From Solemya velum gill symbiont (lineage in GTDB: Bacteria > Pseudomonadota > Gammaproteobacteria > Chromatiales > Chromatiaceae), in the NCBI RefSeq assembly GCF_000787395.1, contig NZ_JRAA01000002.1, positions 828,556-892,555 of the forward strand: a DNA stretch of 64,000 nucleotides, read 5' to 3'. Below, one piece after another: positions 1 to 10,448 of this stretch. A program made the position numbers and the translations under genes. Each line of letters starts with the position of its first letter. Positions within the stretch are counted from its first letter, which is position 1. The notes beneath the pieces are model-generated. The model did not search any database. It had not been told where the DNA came from and worked only from the letters and a program-made list of their open reading frames with translations.

Positions 1-1039
<1,039 letters not shown>

Positions 1040-1042
1040 TGA

Positions 1043-1080
1043 GGACCCCCTGATCTCATACAGACTCGATCAGGGGATCC
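1043..1080 (+). other. Stable hairpin between mreB and mreC
   Basis: A nine-base-pair stem, CCCCTGATC against GATCAGGGG, is extended by GGA/TCC around a mismatch and has a 12-base loop. It starts three bases after the mreB stop. No T-tract follows, so it is not a classical terminator. By inference it either protects the mreB message or reduces read-through, so that MreB is made in excess over MreC and MreD, as the cell requires. Confidence 0.6.
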
Positions 1081-1104
1081 TGAAATAATAGGGAGGAGAC
1101 TCCG

Positions 1105-2040
1105 ATCAACCTGTTTCTCCCCGAAGGCTACTCTTCAACAATAAAGCTCGTGCTGGGTGTAGCTATTGCGATTACCCTGATGGTTGTCGATCATCGTCGT
1201 CACGATAGCCTACAGCAGCTCAGAGACACAGTCGCTATTGTCAATTACCCGATTCAGCTGGCCGCTGAAACACCGGGGGATTTCATCAAGTGGACCTCCG
1301 AATCCATCTCGAACTACAACCACCTGCTTGATGAAAACAGGCGCCTGAACAAGGAAAACCTCCTCTTGCAGGGCGGCATGCAACGTTTCAAGGCGCTCGA
1401 GGAAGAGAACCAGCTGCTGCGTGACCAGCTCGGTGCTTCGCTGCGTGTCGGCGAACGTGTCACCCTGGCCGAAATGACCAAGGTCGACCTGTCACCCTAT
1501 CGGCAGCAGATCTGGATCAACAGGGGCAGTAACGCAGGCGTCTTCACCGGCCAGGCCGTTATCGATGCGCATGCGATCATGGGACAGGTGATCGAGGTCA
1601 CTCCTTTTCGTTCCGCAATTCTTCTGATCACAGACACCCTTCACTCGATTCCTGTACAGGTACTGCGTACCGGGCTGCGTACTGTTGCCAAGGGCACAGG
1701 ACGTATTAATAATCTCGAGCTACCCTATTTGCCGAGATCGGCAGATGTTCGCGTCGGAGACCTGCTGGTCTCGTCCGGCCTCGGTGGGCGCTACCCTTCC
1801 GATTACCCTGTCGCCCGCATCACCAGTGTTGGTCGCGATCCTAACGGCGCCACCACCATTGCTGCAGCGCCTCTCGCACGTCTCGCTGTTGATGAGCAGG
1901 TCATGCTGGTTTGGAGCCTCGATGAAAAACTCCAGGCCGTTCCGGTTGACGAGCCGGCTGAAGAGTCAGCTGATGAACCAGTCAATGAGCCAGCGGATGA
2001 GCCTGCTGACGAAGCTGAACAGGGAGAGAGCGAAGAATGA
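1105..2040 (+). CDS. mreC: Rod-shape determining protein MreC, probable AUC start
   Basis: MreC is an inner-membrane protein whose periplasmic part links MreB to the wall synthases. After a short N-terminus come one membrane helix (LVLGVAIAITLMVV), a coiled coil (LLDENRRLNKENLLL onward) and the beta domain with the conserved GLGGRYPSDYPVA stretch. The C-terminal ~35 residues form an acidic tail repeating DEPA/NEPA units. Start choice: the frame is open from the stop at 1081 and contains no ATG, GTG or TTG before a GTG at 1150, which lacks a Shine-Dalgarno and would cut into the membrane helix. A GGAGG at 1092-1096 sits eight bases before ATC at 1105, and translation from there gives the family-like N-terminus INLFLPEGYSSTIKLVLG. 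The AUC start is therefore inferred, not proven. The stop overlaps mreD. Confidence 0.9.
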   Translation: MNLFLPEGYSSTIKLVLGVAIAITLMVVDHRRHDSLQQLRDTVAIVNYPIQLAAETPGDFIKWTSESISNYNHLLDENRRLNKENLLLQGGMQRFKALEEENQLLRDQLGASLRVGERVTLAEMTKVDLSPYRQQIWINRGSNAGVFTGQAVIDAHAIMGQVIEVTPFRSAILLITDTLHSIPVQVLRTGLRTVAKGTGRINNLELPYLPRSADVRVGDLLVSSGLGGRYPSDYPVARITSVGRDPNGATTIAAAPLARLAVDEQVMLVWSLDEKLQAVPVDEPAEESADEPVNEPADEPADEAEQGESEE

Positions 2041-2528
2041 GCGTTCATGTACAGCAGCGTGGCTACTACCTGATCATACTGACATTAGTTATCGCACTGA
2101 TATTCAACTACTTGCCGCTTTCAGAACAGGCCAGCCGGCTACGCCCTGACGTACTACTGATCGTTCTCATCTACTGGGCAATGGCACTGCCTAATCGTGT
2201 CGGCATGCTCACCGGTCTTTTCGCCGGCCTGCTGATGGATGGTGCAACCAGCAACCTCATGGGGCAGCATGCATTCGTTTATGTCATCAGCCTGTGGGTG
2301 ATTTCCATCTATCACAAGCGACTGCGGGTTATCTCGCGCTGGAACCAGACTCTCAGCGTGATCCTCCTGCTGCTGTTCGGAAAGCTGGTTGATGCATTTG
2401 TGCTTGGTGTCACCCATGCGGTCATCCCTGACCTGAAATTCTGGGCCTCTCCTTTTATCACTGTGTTCATCTGGCCCTGGCTGTTTCCCTTTTTAAGGAA
2501 CTTTCGTCAGAGTTTCCGGATCTCTTAA
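2037..2528 (+). CDS. mreD: Rod-shape determining protein MreD
   Basis: A small, very hydrophobic inner-membrane protein of 163 residues, the usual MreD length, with about five predicted membrane segments and the typical LRPDVLLIVLIYWAMALP region near residues 38-55. MreD works with MreC in the elongasome. The ATG overlaps the mreC stop (ATGA), so the two are translationally coupled. The next gene, mrdA, begins two bases after its stop. Confidence 0.93.
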   Translation: MSVHVQQRGYYLIILTLVIALIFNYLPLSEQASRLRPDVLLIVLIYWAMALPNRVGMLTGLFAGLLMDGATSNLMGQHAFVYVISLWVISIYHKRLRVISRWNQTLSVILLLLFGKLVDAFVLGVTHAVIPDLKFWASPFITVFIWPWLFPFLRNFRQSFRIS

Positions 2529-2530
2529 AC

Positions 2531-4366
2531 ATGGCCGGACCTGAACGTATCAACAAGAGCGGGCTGGCACTTTTCCGCTCACGCGCCATTATGGCAACCC
2601 TGCTGGTGGTCGGCGCAATGACCATCATCATCTCCCGCATGATGTGGCTGCAAGTCGATAACTATGTACACTACGCAACACTCTCTGCCGACAATCGCAT
2701 CAAGCTGCTGCCGCTGCCGCCACCACGAGGAAACATTTACGATCGCGCCGGGCGGGTTCTTGCCAAAAATATCTCCACCGTTGACCTTCTGATCGATCCT
2801 GAGCAGGTTCAGGATATGCAGGCCACAATCGACCAGATCAACACCATACTCCCGCTTAGCAAGGAGGAGGTCGATCGTTTCAAACGCCAGAAACGGCGTA
2901 CCCGGCGTTTCCAGAAAATTCCCATCAAGCATAACCTGTCAGATGCAGAAATGGCCCGTTTCGCTGTCGAAAGGCATCGCTTCCGGGGCGTTGAACTGGG
3001 TGTCACGCAAAGACGAAATTACCCCTACAGCGAGCTCACTGCACACGTGGTCGGTTATATAGGCCGTATCAATGAAAGGGAGCTGGAGAGCATCGATCAG
3101 AACGACTACGCAGGAACCACCCACATCGGCAAGACGGGCCTGGAGAAGTTCTATGAATCCCACCTGCACGGGGAGGTCGGGGTTAAAAAGGTCGAGATCG
3201 ACGCAGCAGGCCAAATTATTCGCACACTGGAAGTCACTCCGCCCATACCGGGCAAGGACCTGCATCTCTATTTTGATGTTGAACTGCAACGTACGGCAAC
3301 AGATGCACTTGGCGAGCACAATGGTTCCGTGGTCTCTATCGAGACAGCTACCGGCGGTATACTGACGCTTGTTAGCAAGCCATCATTCAACCCCAACAGC
3401 TTCGTTAATGGTATTGGCTTCAGCGAGTATAACGAACTGCGTGACGCCCGCTCCCGCCCGCTCTTCAATCGCGCAGTCAACGGCAGCTATCCTCCCGGTT
3501 CAACGGTCAAGCCATTTATCGGGCTTGCAGGACTTGAGCAGGGGGTTGTATCAATCAATCATCGCATCAGCTGTGCCGGCAGCTACCGCATCAAGGGGCG
3601 TGGGCGTAAATTCAGGGACTGGAAACGCAGCGGACATGGGGTCGTCAGCATCGACAAAGCGATTTACCGCTCGTGTGACGTCTATTTTTATGATCTCGCC
3701 CACAGCATGGGAATCAGGAAATTCCACGATTATCTCGACAAGTTCCACTTTGGCCGGCGTACGGGTATCGACATGCCGCGTGAAACCACTGCCATCCTGC
3801 CTTCACCGGAATGGAAAAAAGGACGTCATGGCGAGAACTGGTATCCCGGGGATACGGTCAATGTCGGTATTGGCCAGGGCTATTTTCAGGTCTCCCCTCT
3901 GCAACTGGCTTATGCAACCACGATTCTGGCCAGTGATGGCCGGCGCATTGCCCCACGTCTTGTTGCCCGAATCGGCGACACACCGACACTGGAGAAAGTG
4001 GACTCAAACAGTCCGATAGAAAAAGTTGACGAACACAATTGGGAAGCTGTCCTCGAGGGCATGGTACATGTTGTCGAAACCGTCGGCGGTACCGCACGCC
4101 GCATCCGCAATGACGATTACCGTATCGGTGGAAAAACCGGCACGGCACAGGTGTTCTCCTTGAGTGAAGATGAAGAGTATGACGAAAAAGGCCTGCGCAA
4201 GGAACTGCTGGATCACGCACTCTTTATCGCCTTTGCACCGGTAGAGACACCTGAGATTTCCATCTCGGTGATTGCCGAACATGGAGGCCATGGCGGATCA
4301 ACCTCTGCCCCGGTTGCGAAGGCCGTCATGGATCAGTGGTTCCTGGAAAGCGGGGGTAGCGAGTGA
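2531..4366 (+). CDS. mrdA: Penicillin-binding protein 2, elongasome transpeptidase
   Basis: PBP2 cross-links peptidoglycan during lateral growth and is the partner of RodA. At 611 residues it has a normal length. It has an N-terminal membrane anchor (about 20-42), a PBP dimerisation domain, and the transpeptidase domain with S324-T-V-K327 (nucleophile serine), SCD at 381-383 in place of SxN, and KTGTAQ at 535-540. Joined directly to mreBCD and overlapping rodA, it puts the MreBCD scaffold and the PBP2-RodA synthase in one transcription unit, whereas E. coli keeps mre and mrd apart. Confidence 0.97.
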   Translation: MAGPERINKSGLALFRSRAIMATLLVVGAMTIIISRMMWLQVDNYVHYATLSADNRIKLLPLPPPRGNIYDRAGRVLAKNISTVDLLIDPEQVQDMQATIDQINTILPLSKEEVDRFKRQKRRTRRFQKIPIKHNLSDAEMARFAVERHRFRGVELGVTQRRNYPYSELTAHVVGYIGRINERELESIDQNDYAGTTHIGKTGLEKFYESHLHGEVGVKKVEIDAAGQIIRTLEVTPPIPGKDLHLYFDVELQRTATDALGEHNGSVVSIETATGGILTLVSKPSFNPNSFVNGIGFSEYNELRDARSRPLFNRAVNGSYPPGSTVKPFIGLAGLEQGVVSINHRISCAGSYRIKGRGRKFRDWKRSGHGVVSIDKAIYRSCDVYFYDLAHSMGIRKFHDYLDKFHFGRRTGIDMPRETTAILPSPEWKKGRHGENWYPGDTVNVGIGQGYFQVSPLQLAYATTILASDGRRIAPRLVARIGDTPTLEKVDSNSPIEKVDEHNWEAVLEGMVHVVETVGGTARRIRNDDYRIGGKTGTAQVFSLSEDEEYDEKGLRKELLDHALFIAFAPVETPEISISVIAEHGGHGGSTSAPVAKAVMDQWFLESGGSE

Positions 4367-5502
4367 TGGAAGAGTACGGCTACTCACCTCCCCCGCAAAA
4401 AAGGAGCGGCAAGGCGCTTCTGCATCTCGATCTGCCACTGCTGACAGGCCTGCTGCTGCTGTGTGCCTTCGGCCTGCTGATGCTCTACAGCGCCAGTGAC
4501 AGTGACATGGGCCTGCTAAAACGCCAGCTGCTACACCTCGGTTTTGCCTTTGGCATTCTCTTCATCGCCGCGCAGATCACTCCCTCCGTATTGAGGTTCG
4601 TCTCTCCCTGGCTCTATATCGGCGCCCTGCTCCTGCTGATCGGCGTGCTTGTCATGGGCGAGATTGGCAAGGGCGCCCAGCGCTGGCTGGATCTTGGCTT
4701 TATCCGCTTCCAGCCCTCCGAAATAGCCAAACTGGCGGTGCCGATGATGGTGTGCTGGTTCCTTGCCACACGAAAGCTCCCGATCAGGCCACTGACAACC
4801 ATTGCCGCCCTGGTGCTGGTGTTGCTGCCAGCCGCCCTGATTGTGCGCCAGCCTGACCTGGGTACGGCGCTGCTGGTTGGTGCTGCAGGCCTGCTGGTGA
4901 TCTACTTTGCCGGATTCAGCTGGAAGCTGATTATCCTGCTGGTGGTCGTACTGGGAGTTGCAGTTCTGGCGGTCGTAAACAACCCCGACCTGCTCGATCT
5001 GGTTCTGCACGAATATCAGAAGAAACGTGTATTGACGCTCTTCAACCCGGAGAACGATCCGCTCGGCGCCGGCTACCATATCATCCAGTCGAAGATTGCC
5101 ATCGGTTCCGGTGGTATCTATGGCAAGGGGTGGCTCAACGGAACCCAGTCGCATCTCGAATTCTTGCCGGAACAGCATACCGATTTCATATTTGCCGTGA
5201 TCTCTGAAGAGCTCGGCCTGATCGGCGTCATCACCATGCTGCTGCTCTACATGTTTATCATCCTGCGCGGACTCTATATCGCATCGGTTGCACAAACACC
5301 TTTCAGGCGTCTGCTTGCAGGCGCACTGACACTGACCTTCTTTATCTACCTACTGGTCAATACCGGTATGGTCAGCGGAATTCTGCCTGTTGTCGGTGTG
5401 CCTCTGCCACTCATCAGCTACGGTGGCACATCACTGGTCACAATCATGGCGGGCTTCGGTATGATTATGTCCGTTCACTCTCATTCTGCAGCGAGATACT
5501 AA
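4366..5502 (+). CDS. rodA: Peptidoglycan glycosyltransferase RodA
   Basis: A SEDS-family polytopic membrane protein that polymerises lipid II glycan strands with PBP2. It has about ten hydrophobic segments and the SEDS signatures SELRPSEI-like FIRFQPSEIAKL, LGTAL and the C-terminal PLPLISYGGTSL. The ATG at 4366 shares its A with the mrdA stop TGA; a GTG three bases earlier is also possible. Roughly 378 residues, which is normal. Also called mrdB. Confidence 0.96.
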   Translation: MEEYGYSPPPQKRSGKALLHLDLPLLTGLLLLCAFGLLMLYSASDSDMGLLKRQLLHLGFAFGILFIAAQITPSVLRFVSPWLYIGALLLLIGVLVMGEIGKGAQRWLDLGFIRFQPSEIAKLAVPMMVCWFLATRKLPIRPLTTIAALVLVLLPAALIVRQPDLGTALLVGAAGLLVIYFAGFSWKLIILLVVVLGVAVLAVVNNPDLLDLVLHEYQKKRVLTLFNPENDPLGAGYHIIQSKIAIGSGGIYGKGWLNGTQSHLEFLPEQHTDFIFAVISEELGLIGVITMLLLYMFIILRGLYIASVAQTPFRRLLAGALTLTFFIYLLVNTGMVSGILPVVGVPLPLISYGGTSLVTIMAGFGMIMSVHSHSAARY

Positions 5503-5506
5503 ACAT

Positions 5507-6481
5507 ATGAAAACGATCGTCTTTCTTATATCTGCCCTACTCGCCCTTTCTGCCTGTGCCTCCTCGCAGGAAAAAACTATCTCGGTCACGCAGAAAGAGT
5601 TCGCACAACAGATGGCTGAGTGGCACGGTTTTGACGCAGCCGCAATCAGCGCCTGGCTCAACAAGGCACAACACCGCGACTCTATCATCGAGGCAATGAC
5701 CCGTCCGGCAGAGGGCAAGCCGTGGCATCTGTACCGCAAGATCTTTATAACAAACAGGCGCATCAAGGGGGGTGTTTCATTCTTCAACACCCACAGGGAT
5801 CTGCTGCAGCGCGCCTACGACGAGCATGGCGTTGACCCTTATGTCATCACCGCAATCATTGGCGTTGAAACCAGCTATGGTGCAAACACGGGATCCTATC
5901 CTGTCATAGACGCATTGAAGACTCTCAGCTTCGGCTATCCGAGGCGGGCGGATTTTTTCCGCAAGCAACTCGAAGAGTTTTTCCTGATGGCGCGCGAGGA
6001 GAATCTTGACCCCATGCAGCCCAAGGGTTCATATGCCGGTGCCATGGGTATGCCACAGTTCATCCCGTCGAGTTTCCGCAGCTACGCTATCGATTTTGAT
6101 GCTGACGGGAAACGCAACCTGTGGGACAACCATGCTGACATTATCGGCAGCGTGGCTAACTATTTTGCCGTTCACGGCTGGCAAAAGAACCAGCCCGTTG
6201 CACGCCTGCTTCCCACAAAGCCAGAGGGACTGGAACCCGGAAGCCGCAGGGGCCAAAAACCGAATATCTCGCCAGAACAGCTGAAGAACGCCGGCATCAC
6301 CCTGACAAATGGCGGGGAGAGTGTCGGTAATACTTCCATCATCAAGCTGCAGCAGGAAAAAGCAGCCGAATACTGGCTGGGCTTCAATAACTTCTACGTC
6401 ATTACAAGGTACAATCACAGTAACCTGTATGCCATGGCTGTCTACCAGTTGTCTGAAGAGATACGCAAGGCATCCAAATAA
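5507..6481 (+). CDS. mltB: Lytic murein transglycosylase B, lipoprotein
   Basis: A periplasmic enzyme that cleaves the MurNAc-GlcNAc bond, forming 1,6-anhydroMurNAc. It has a lipoprotein signal with lipobox LSAC (Cys17), then the SLT-type catalytic domain with the catalytic glutamate in GVETSYG (Glu121) and the family stretch GAMGMPQFIPSSF. It starts four bases after rodA, which places turnover together with synthesis. An rlpA gene, often next to mltB in relatives, is absent here. Confidence 0.95.
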   Translation: MKTIVFLISALLALSACASSQEKTISVTQKEFAQQMAEWHGFDAAAISAWLNKAQHRDSIIEAMTRPAEGKPWHLYRKIFITNRRIKGGVSFFNTHRDLLQRAYDEHGVDPYVITAIIGVETSYGANTGSYPVIDALKTLSFGYPRRADFFRKQLEEFFLMAREENLDPMQPKGSYAGAMGMPQFIPSSFRSYAIDFDADGKRNLWDNHADIIGSVANYFAVHGWQKNQPVARLLPTKPEGLEPGSRRGQKPNISPEQLKNAGITLTNGGESVGNTSIIKLQQEKAAEYWLGFNNFYVITRYNHSNLYAMAVYQLSEEIRKASK

Positions 6482-6501
6482 CCTGAACCAAAGAGAGTCG
6501 C

Positions 6502-7632
6502 ATGCAACACTTTTCAAAAATTCTCATCACCCTCTTTTTTCTGCTGGTCTCCGGCACAGCAATGGCCGTTATTCCACCCCCGTCGGTTGCGGCAAATGGC
6601 TACCTGCTGGTTGAAATGGAGACGGGCCAGGTCCTTGCAGAACAGAATGCCTCAAAAAAACTGGAGCCTGCCAGTCTGACTAAAATCATGACGGCACACG
6701 TCGTCTTCATGGAATTGGAAGCAAAGCGCATTTCACTTTCCGACATGGTGCTGATCAGTGAAAAGGCATGGCGTACCCAGGGCTCGAAGATGTTTATTGA
6801 GGCCAACAAGGAGGTCAGTGTCGAAGACCTGCTGAAAGGGCTTATCATACAGTCAGGCAATGATGCAGCGATTGCACTGGCCGAGCATGTTGCAGGTTCA
6901 GAGGAGGCATTTGCCACCCTGATGAACCAGGAAGCAAAAAAACTCGGCATGAAAGACAGCCACTTCACAAACTCTTCAGGCCTTCCCGACGAAAATCACT
7001 ATACAACGGCTCGCGATATCGCCCTTGTGACCATGGCCAGTATTCGTGACTTCCCTGAATACTATAAGTGGTATTCAGAACGTGACTTTACATTTAACGA
7101 AATCAAGCAGGACAACAGGAACACCCTGCTGTGGCAGGATGCAACGATTGATGGCGTCAAAACGGGGCACACCGAAGCAGCCGGCTACTGCCTGGTTTCT
7201 TCTGCACTGCGCGACGGCAGACGCCTCGTATCCGTTATCATGGGTGCGCAGAGCACTTCTGCGCGAGCGACAGAATCACGCAAGCTGCTTAACTACGGAT
7301 TCCGCTTTTATGTCACCAAGAAACTCCTCAGCGCCAACAAGCCGTTGCAAAAGGTCAAAGTATGGAAAGGTGCGACAGAGACAATTGATGTCGGTATAGC
7401 AAAAGACCTGGTTCAAACAATACCGCATGACAGCACTGACAAGATCAAGGCAAGTCTCACGGTAGATGCATCACTGGTTGCACCAATCAGCAAGGGAACC
7501 CGGCTTGGCAGCGTCAAGGTGACACTGGACGACAAAACCCTCGCGACACTGCCGCTGGTCGCCCTTTCCGATGTCGAATCAGGCAGCATCTTCGTGGTTA
7601 TCAAGGATTCTGTCTTGTTAATGCTGCAATAG
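6502..7632 (+). CDS. dacA: D-alanyl-D-alanine carboxypeptidase (PBP5/6 type)
   Basis: Removes the terminal D-Ala from peptidoglycan pentapeptides. It has a signal peptide ending near AMA-V (residues 1-22), the SxxK motif S58-L-T-K61, SGN at 118-120 and KTG at 220-222, followed by the C-terminal beta domain. The last residues (SIFVVIKDSVLLMLQ) are hydrophobic and may serve as the membrane anchor; this tail is shorter than the amphipathic helix of E. coli PBP5. A GAGAG ribosome-binding site precedes the ATG. It lies 20 bases after mltB in the cell-wall operon. Confidence 0.95.
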   Translation: MQHFSKILITLFFLLVSGTAMAVIPPPSVAANGYLLVEMETGQVLAEQNASKKLEPASLTKIMTAHVVFMELEAKRISLSDMVLISEKAWRTQGSKMFIEANKEVSVEDLLKGLIIQSGNDAAIALAEHVAGSEEAFATLMNQEAKKLGMKDSHFTNSSGLPDENHYTTARDIALVTMASIRDFPEYYKWYSERDFTFNEIKQDNRNTLLWQDATIDGVKTGHTEAAGYCLVSSALRDGRRLVSVIMGAQSTSARATESRKLLNYGFRFYVTKKLLSANKPLQKVKVWKGATETIDVGIAKDLVQTIPHDSTDKIKASLTVDASLVAPISKGTRLGSVKVTLDDKTLATLPLVALSDVESGSIFVVIKDSVLLMLQ

Positions 7633-7671
7633 CCCCTATTTACATGGAATAGCATTTGGCAGCGGCACATC

Positions 7672-8541
7672 ATGTCATTAAACATCTATCTCAACGGCGA
7701 GTATTTACCAAAGGAGCAGGCAACTATCTCGGTTTTTGACCGTGGTTTCCTGTTTGGTGATGGTGTGTATGAAGTCATTCCAGTTTATGCAGGTAAGCTG
7801 TTTCGATTTGATCAACATATTGAGCGTCTCAACAACAGCCTTGCTGCCATTCTGATTAAACCGCCCCTGCTACTCGAAGAGTGGAGAGGTATTGCAGAAC
7901 AGTTAACCGCACAACTGCCGGGACGTGATCAATCTCTCTACCTGCAGGTTACACGCGGCTCGGGACACGACAGGGAACACGCGATACCGCGGGATATCGA
8001 GCCCAACCTGTTGGCAATGACACGCCTGCAAGGCTCTCCGGACGAGAAGATCAAGTCTCACGGTGTGAGTGTCGTTACCCTTGATGATGACCGCTGGAAG
8101 CACTGCAATATCAAAGCAATCACCCTGCTCCCCAACCTGCTTGCCAAGCACAGGGCGAAACAGGAACATGCTGATGAAGCGATCCTGATCCGCGACGGCA
8201 AGGCGCATGAGGGTGCTGCCAGCAATTTGTTTATGGTAAAAGACGGGCTTCTGATCACGCCACCAAAGAGTGACATGCTGCTGCCGGGGATCACCCGAGA
8301 CCTGGTTCTTGAACTCGCTCGCCATAGCGGCACAGCCCACTGTGAAGCAGATATCCATGCTGATGACCTCGAGGAGGCAGATGAAATCTGGATTACCAGC
8401 TCAAGCAAGGAGATTGCACCAGTGATCTCGCTCAATGGCAACCCGGTAGGTGATGGACAACCCGGTCCAATCTGGAAAAATTTTAACGCCCTGTTTGATG
8501 CATGCAAAGAGCGCTTGAGAATCGAAGGTGAATGCAGATGA
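7672..8541 (+). CDS. dat: PLP class IV aminotransferase, D-amino acid type
   Basis: Fold-type IV PLP enzyme of 289 residues. The family N-terminus (YLPKEQATISVFDRGFLFGD) and the PLP lysine in CNIKAITLLPN (Lys148) match D-alanine aminotransferases, which interconvert D-Ala and D-Glu with alpha-keto acids. Its position after dacA suggests recycling or supply of D-amino acids for the wall, but branched-chain aminotransferase or aminodeoxychorismate lyase activity cannot be excluded from sequence alone. Its 3' end overlaps the ybeD-like gene. Confidence 0.88.
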   Translation: MSLNIYLNGEYLPKEQATISVFDRGFLFGDGVYEVIPVYAGKLFRFDQHIERLNNSLAAILIKPPLLLEEWRGIAEQLTAQLPGRDQSLYLQVTRGSGHDREHAIPRDIEPNLLAMTRLQGSPDEKIKSHGVSVVTLDDDRWKHCNIKAITLLPNLLAKHRAKQEHADEAILIRDGKAHEGAASNLFMVKDGLLITPPKSDMLLPGITRDLVLELARHSGTAHCEADIHADDLEEADEIWITSSSKEIAPVISLNGNPVGDGQPGPIWKNFNALFDACKERLRIEGECR

Positions 8542-8807
8542 ATCAAGAAACCGATGAAATCATGCAGTACCCCTGTGAAATTGCCATCAAGGCAATGGGA
8601 AAGCACGAGCCCGGCTTTGAGGAAGTCGTTGTCGAGATCGTGACCCGTCACGTGGGAGAACTGAAAGATGGCTGCGTCAGCTGCCGACCCAGCAAGGGAG
8701 GCAATTTCCTTGCCGTGACAGTGCGCGTGCAGGCTGAAAGCCGTGAACAGATGGATCGTATCTATCTTGAATTAACCGCCCACGAACGCGTCTCACTCGC
8801 ACTGTGA
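8532..8807 (+). CDS. ybeD: YbeD/DUF493 family protein
   Basis: A 91-residue alpha/beta (ACT-like fold) protein of the UPF0250/DUF493 family, with the motifs YPCEIAIKAMG and SKGGNFLAVTVRVQAESREQMD. Its molecular function is unknown. Between the cell-wall genes and lipB is its classical location in Gammaproteobacteria. It overlaps the end of the aminotransferase gene; a second ATG two codons in (8538) is an alternative start. Confidence 0.9.
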   Translation: MQMNQETDEIMQYPCEIAIKAMGKHEPGFEEVVVEIVTRHVGELKDGCVSCRPSKGGNFLAVTVRVQAESREQMDRIYLELTAHERVSLAL

Positions 8808-8808
8808 C

Positions 8809-9444
8809 GTGAACCGGCAGAATACACAGCTGAGGCTGCGCCAGCTCGGAAACATGAGCTACCAGTCAGCCTGGCAGGCGATGCAGGATTTTGTCACGCA
8901 TCGGCAGAAGGACGACCTGTCCGAAATCTGGCTTGTAGAACACCCGGCGGTTTTCACCCAGGGGCAGGCAGGCAAGGCCGAGCATATTCTGAACCCCGGC
9001 GATATTCCCATCGTCCAAAGTGACCGCGGTGGACAGGTTACCTACCATGGGCCCGGTCAGGCTGTTGTCTATATTCTTATTAACCTCAAGGAAGCCGATA
9101 TCGGCATCAGAACACTGGTGCAGACTATCGAGGAAGCGGTTATTCGCCTGCTTGCAAATCATGAAATTACAGGCGAGCGTCGTGAAGGTGCTCCCGGCAT
9201 CTATGTCAATGAAGCCAAAATCGCCTCAATTGGCCTGCGTGTAAAAAAATTCAACACCTACCATGGCGTCAGCATCAACACCGACATGGACCTGGAACCC
9301 TTTAGCCGCATAAATCCATGCGGTTACGAGGGACTTGCAGTCACTGACCTTAATAAAGAGGGCTCTCATGCATCTGTAGCATCGGTACAGACGGAATTTG
9401 CATCAGAATTGGCAGAACTTCTGGGGTACACTATCATTTCATGA
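8809..9444 (+). CDS. lipB: Octanoyl-[ACP]:protein N-octanoyltransferase LipB
   Basis: Moves octanoate from acyl carrier protein to lipoyl domains, the first step of lipoate synthesis. Visible motifs are RGGQVTYHGPGQ (near residues 73-84), the lysine in NEAKIASIG (Lys137) and the catalytic cysteine in NPCGYEGL (Cys171). It starts at GTG one base after the ybeD stop and is followed by lipA, which inserts the sulfurs. Confidence 0.96.
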   Translation: MNRQNTQLRLRQLGNMSYQSAWQAMQDFVTHRQKDDLSEIWLVEHPAVFTQGQAGKAEHILNPGDIPIVQSDRGGQVTYHGPGQAVVYILINLKEADIGIRTLVQTIEEAVIRLLANHEITGERREGAPGIYVNEAKIASIGLRVKKFNTYHGVSINTDMDLEPFSRINPCGYEGLAVTDLNKEGSHASVASVQTEFASELAELLGYTIIS

Positions 9445-9462
9445 ATTTTGCAAAATACCACC

Positions 9463-10440
9463 ATGGACAGTAAAGACCTCACACCGCCCTCGCGTAAAAG
9501 CAGCGACACCCACCAGAGGGGCGCGGAAAAAGTCTCACGCATTCCGGTCAAGGTCGAGAAAAGTGGCGAACTTCTGCGAAAACCTTCATGGATACGCGCA
9601 AGGGCGCCATCCGGCAAGGGAACTGCACGCATCAAGGAGATTCTGCGCAAACGCAAGCTGAGTTCAGTCTGCGAGGAAGCACTATGCCCCAATCTGGGTG
9701 AATGCTTCAGTCATGGCACAGCAACCTTTATGATCATGGGTGACATCTGTACACGCAGGTGCCCATTCTGCGATGTGGCCCATGGCAAGCCCCTGCCACT
9801 TGATGCAGATGAACCACGCCAGCTGGCCGAAGCAATCAGGGAGATGCAGCTCAACTATGTCGTCATTACATCGGTTGACCGTGATGACCTGCGTGACGGT
9901 GGTTCTGCTCACTTTGCCTCCTGTATTGAACAGACGAGACAGGAATCACCGCAGACAAAAATCGAAGTTCTTGTTCCTGATTTCAGGGGACGCCTTGAGG
10001 CAGCTCTCGATTCCCTCTCTGCTGCTCCGCCTGACGTCTTCAATCACAACCTTGAAACCGTACCGCGGCTCTATAAAAAGGCGCGCCCGGGAGCAGATTA
10101 CGAATGGTCGCTGCAGCTCATCAAGGCATACAAGAAACAGCAACCTGATGTACTGACAAAATCGGGGTTAATGGTAGGGCTCGGCGAGGAGCTTGATGAA
10201 GTACGCGAAGTAATGCAGGCGTTGCGTGATCACGATTGCGACATGCTCACAATTGGCCAGTATCTCCAGCCCAGCAGGGATCACCTTGCTGTCGAGCGTT
10301 TCATTACACCGGAAGAGTTTGATCAACTGGCCGAAGATGCCAAGGCAATGGGATTTACCAATGTTGCCAGCGGCCCGATGGTGCGCTCCTCCTATCATGC
10401 AGATCAACAGGCAATTTCTCATCTCGACAAGAATGGATAG
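9463..10440 (+). CDS. lipA: Lipoyl synthase LipA
   Basis: Radical-SAM enzyme that adds two sulfur atoms to protein-bound octanoate. It carries both cluster motifs: the auxiliary [12 protein letters not shown] (Cys-x4-Cys-x5-Cys) and the radical-[11 protein letters not shown] (Cys-x3-Cys-x2-Cys). The ATG at 9463 is preferred over the TTG at 9448; neither has a clear Shine-Dalgarno, so the start is uncertain. The N-terminus carries about 40 low-complexity, basic residues before the conserved core. Confidence 0.96.
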   Translation: MDSKDLTPPSRKSSDTHQRGAEKVSRIPVKVEKSGELLRKPSWIRARAPSGKGTARIKEILRKRKLSSVCEEALCPNLGECFSHGTATFMIMGDICTRRCPFCDVAHGKPLPLDADEPRQLAEAIREMQLNYVVITSVDRDDLRDGGSAHFASCIEQTRQESPQTKIEVLVPDFRGRLEAALDSLSAAPPDVFNHNLETVPRLYKKARPGADYEWSLQLIKAYKKQQPDVLTKSGLMVGLGEELDEVREVMQALRDHDCDMLTIGQYLQPSRDHLAVERFITPEEFDQLAEDAKAMGFTNVASGPMVRSSYHADQQAISHLDKNG

Positions 10441-10448
10441 CAGCTGCT

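Noticed and set aside
4531..5295. 254-residue minus-strand frame within rodA
   Set aside because: It is the antisense of a membrane protein gene, histidine- and glutamine-rich as expected of such shadows.
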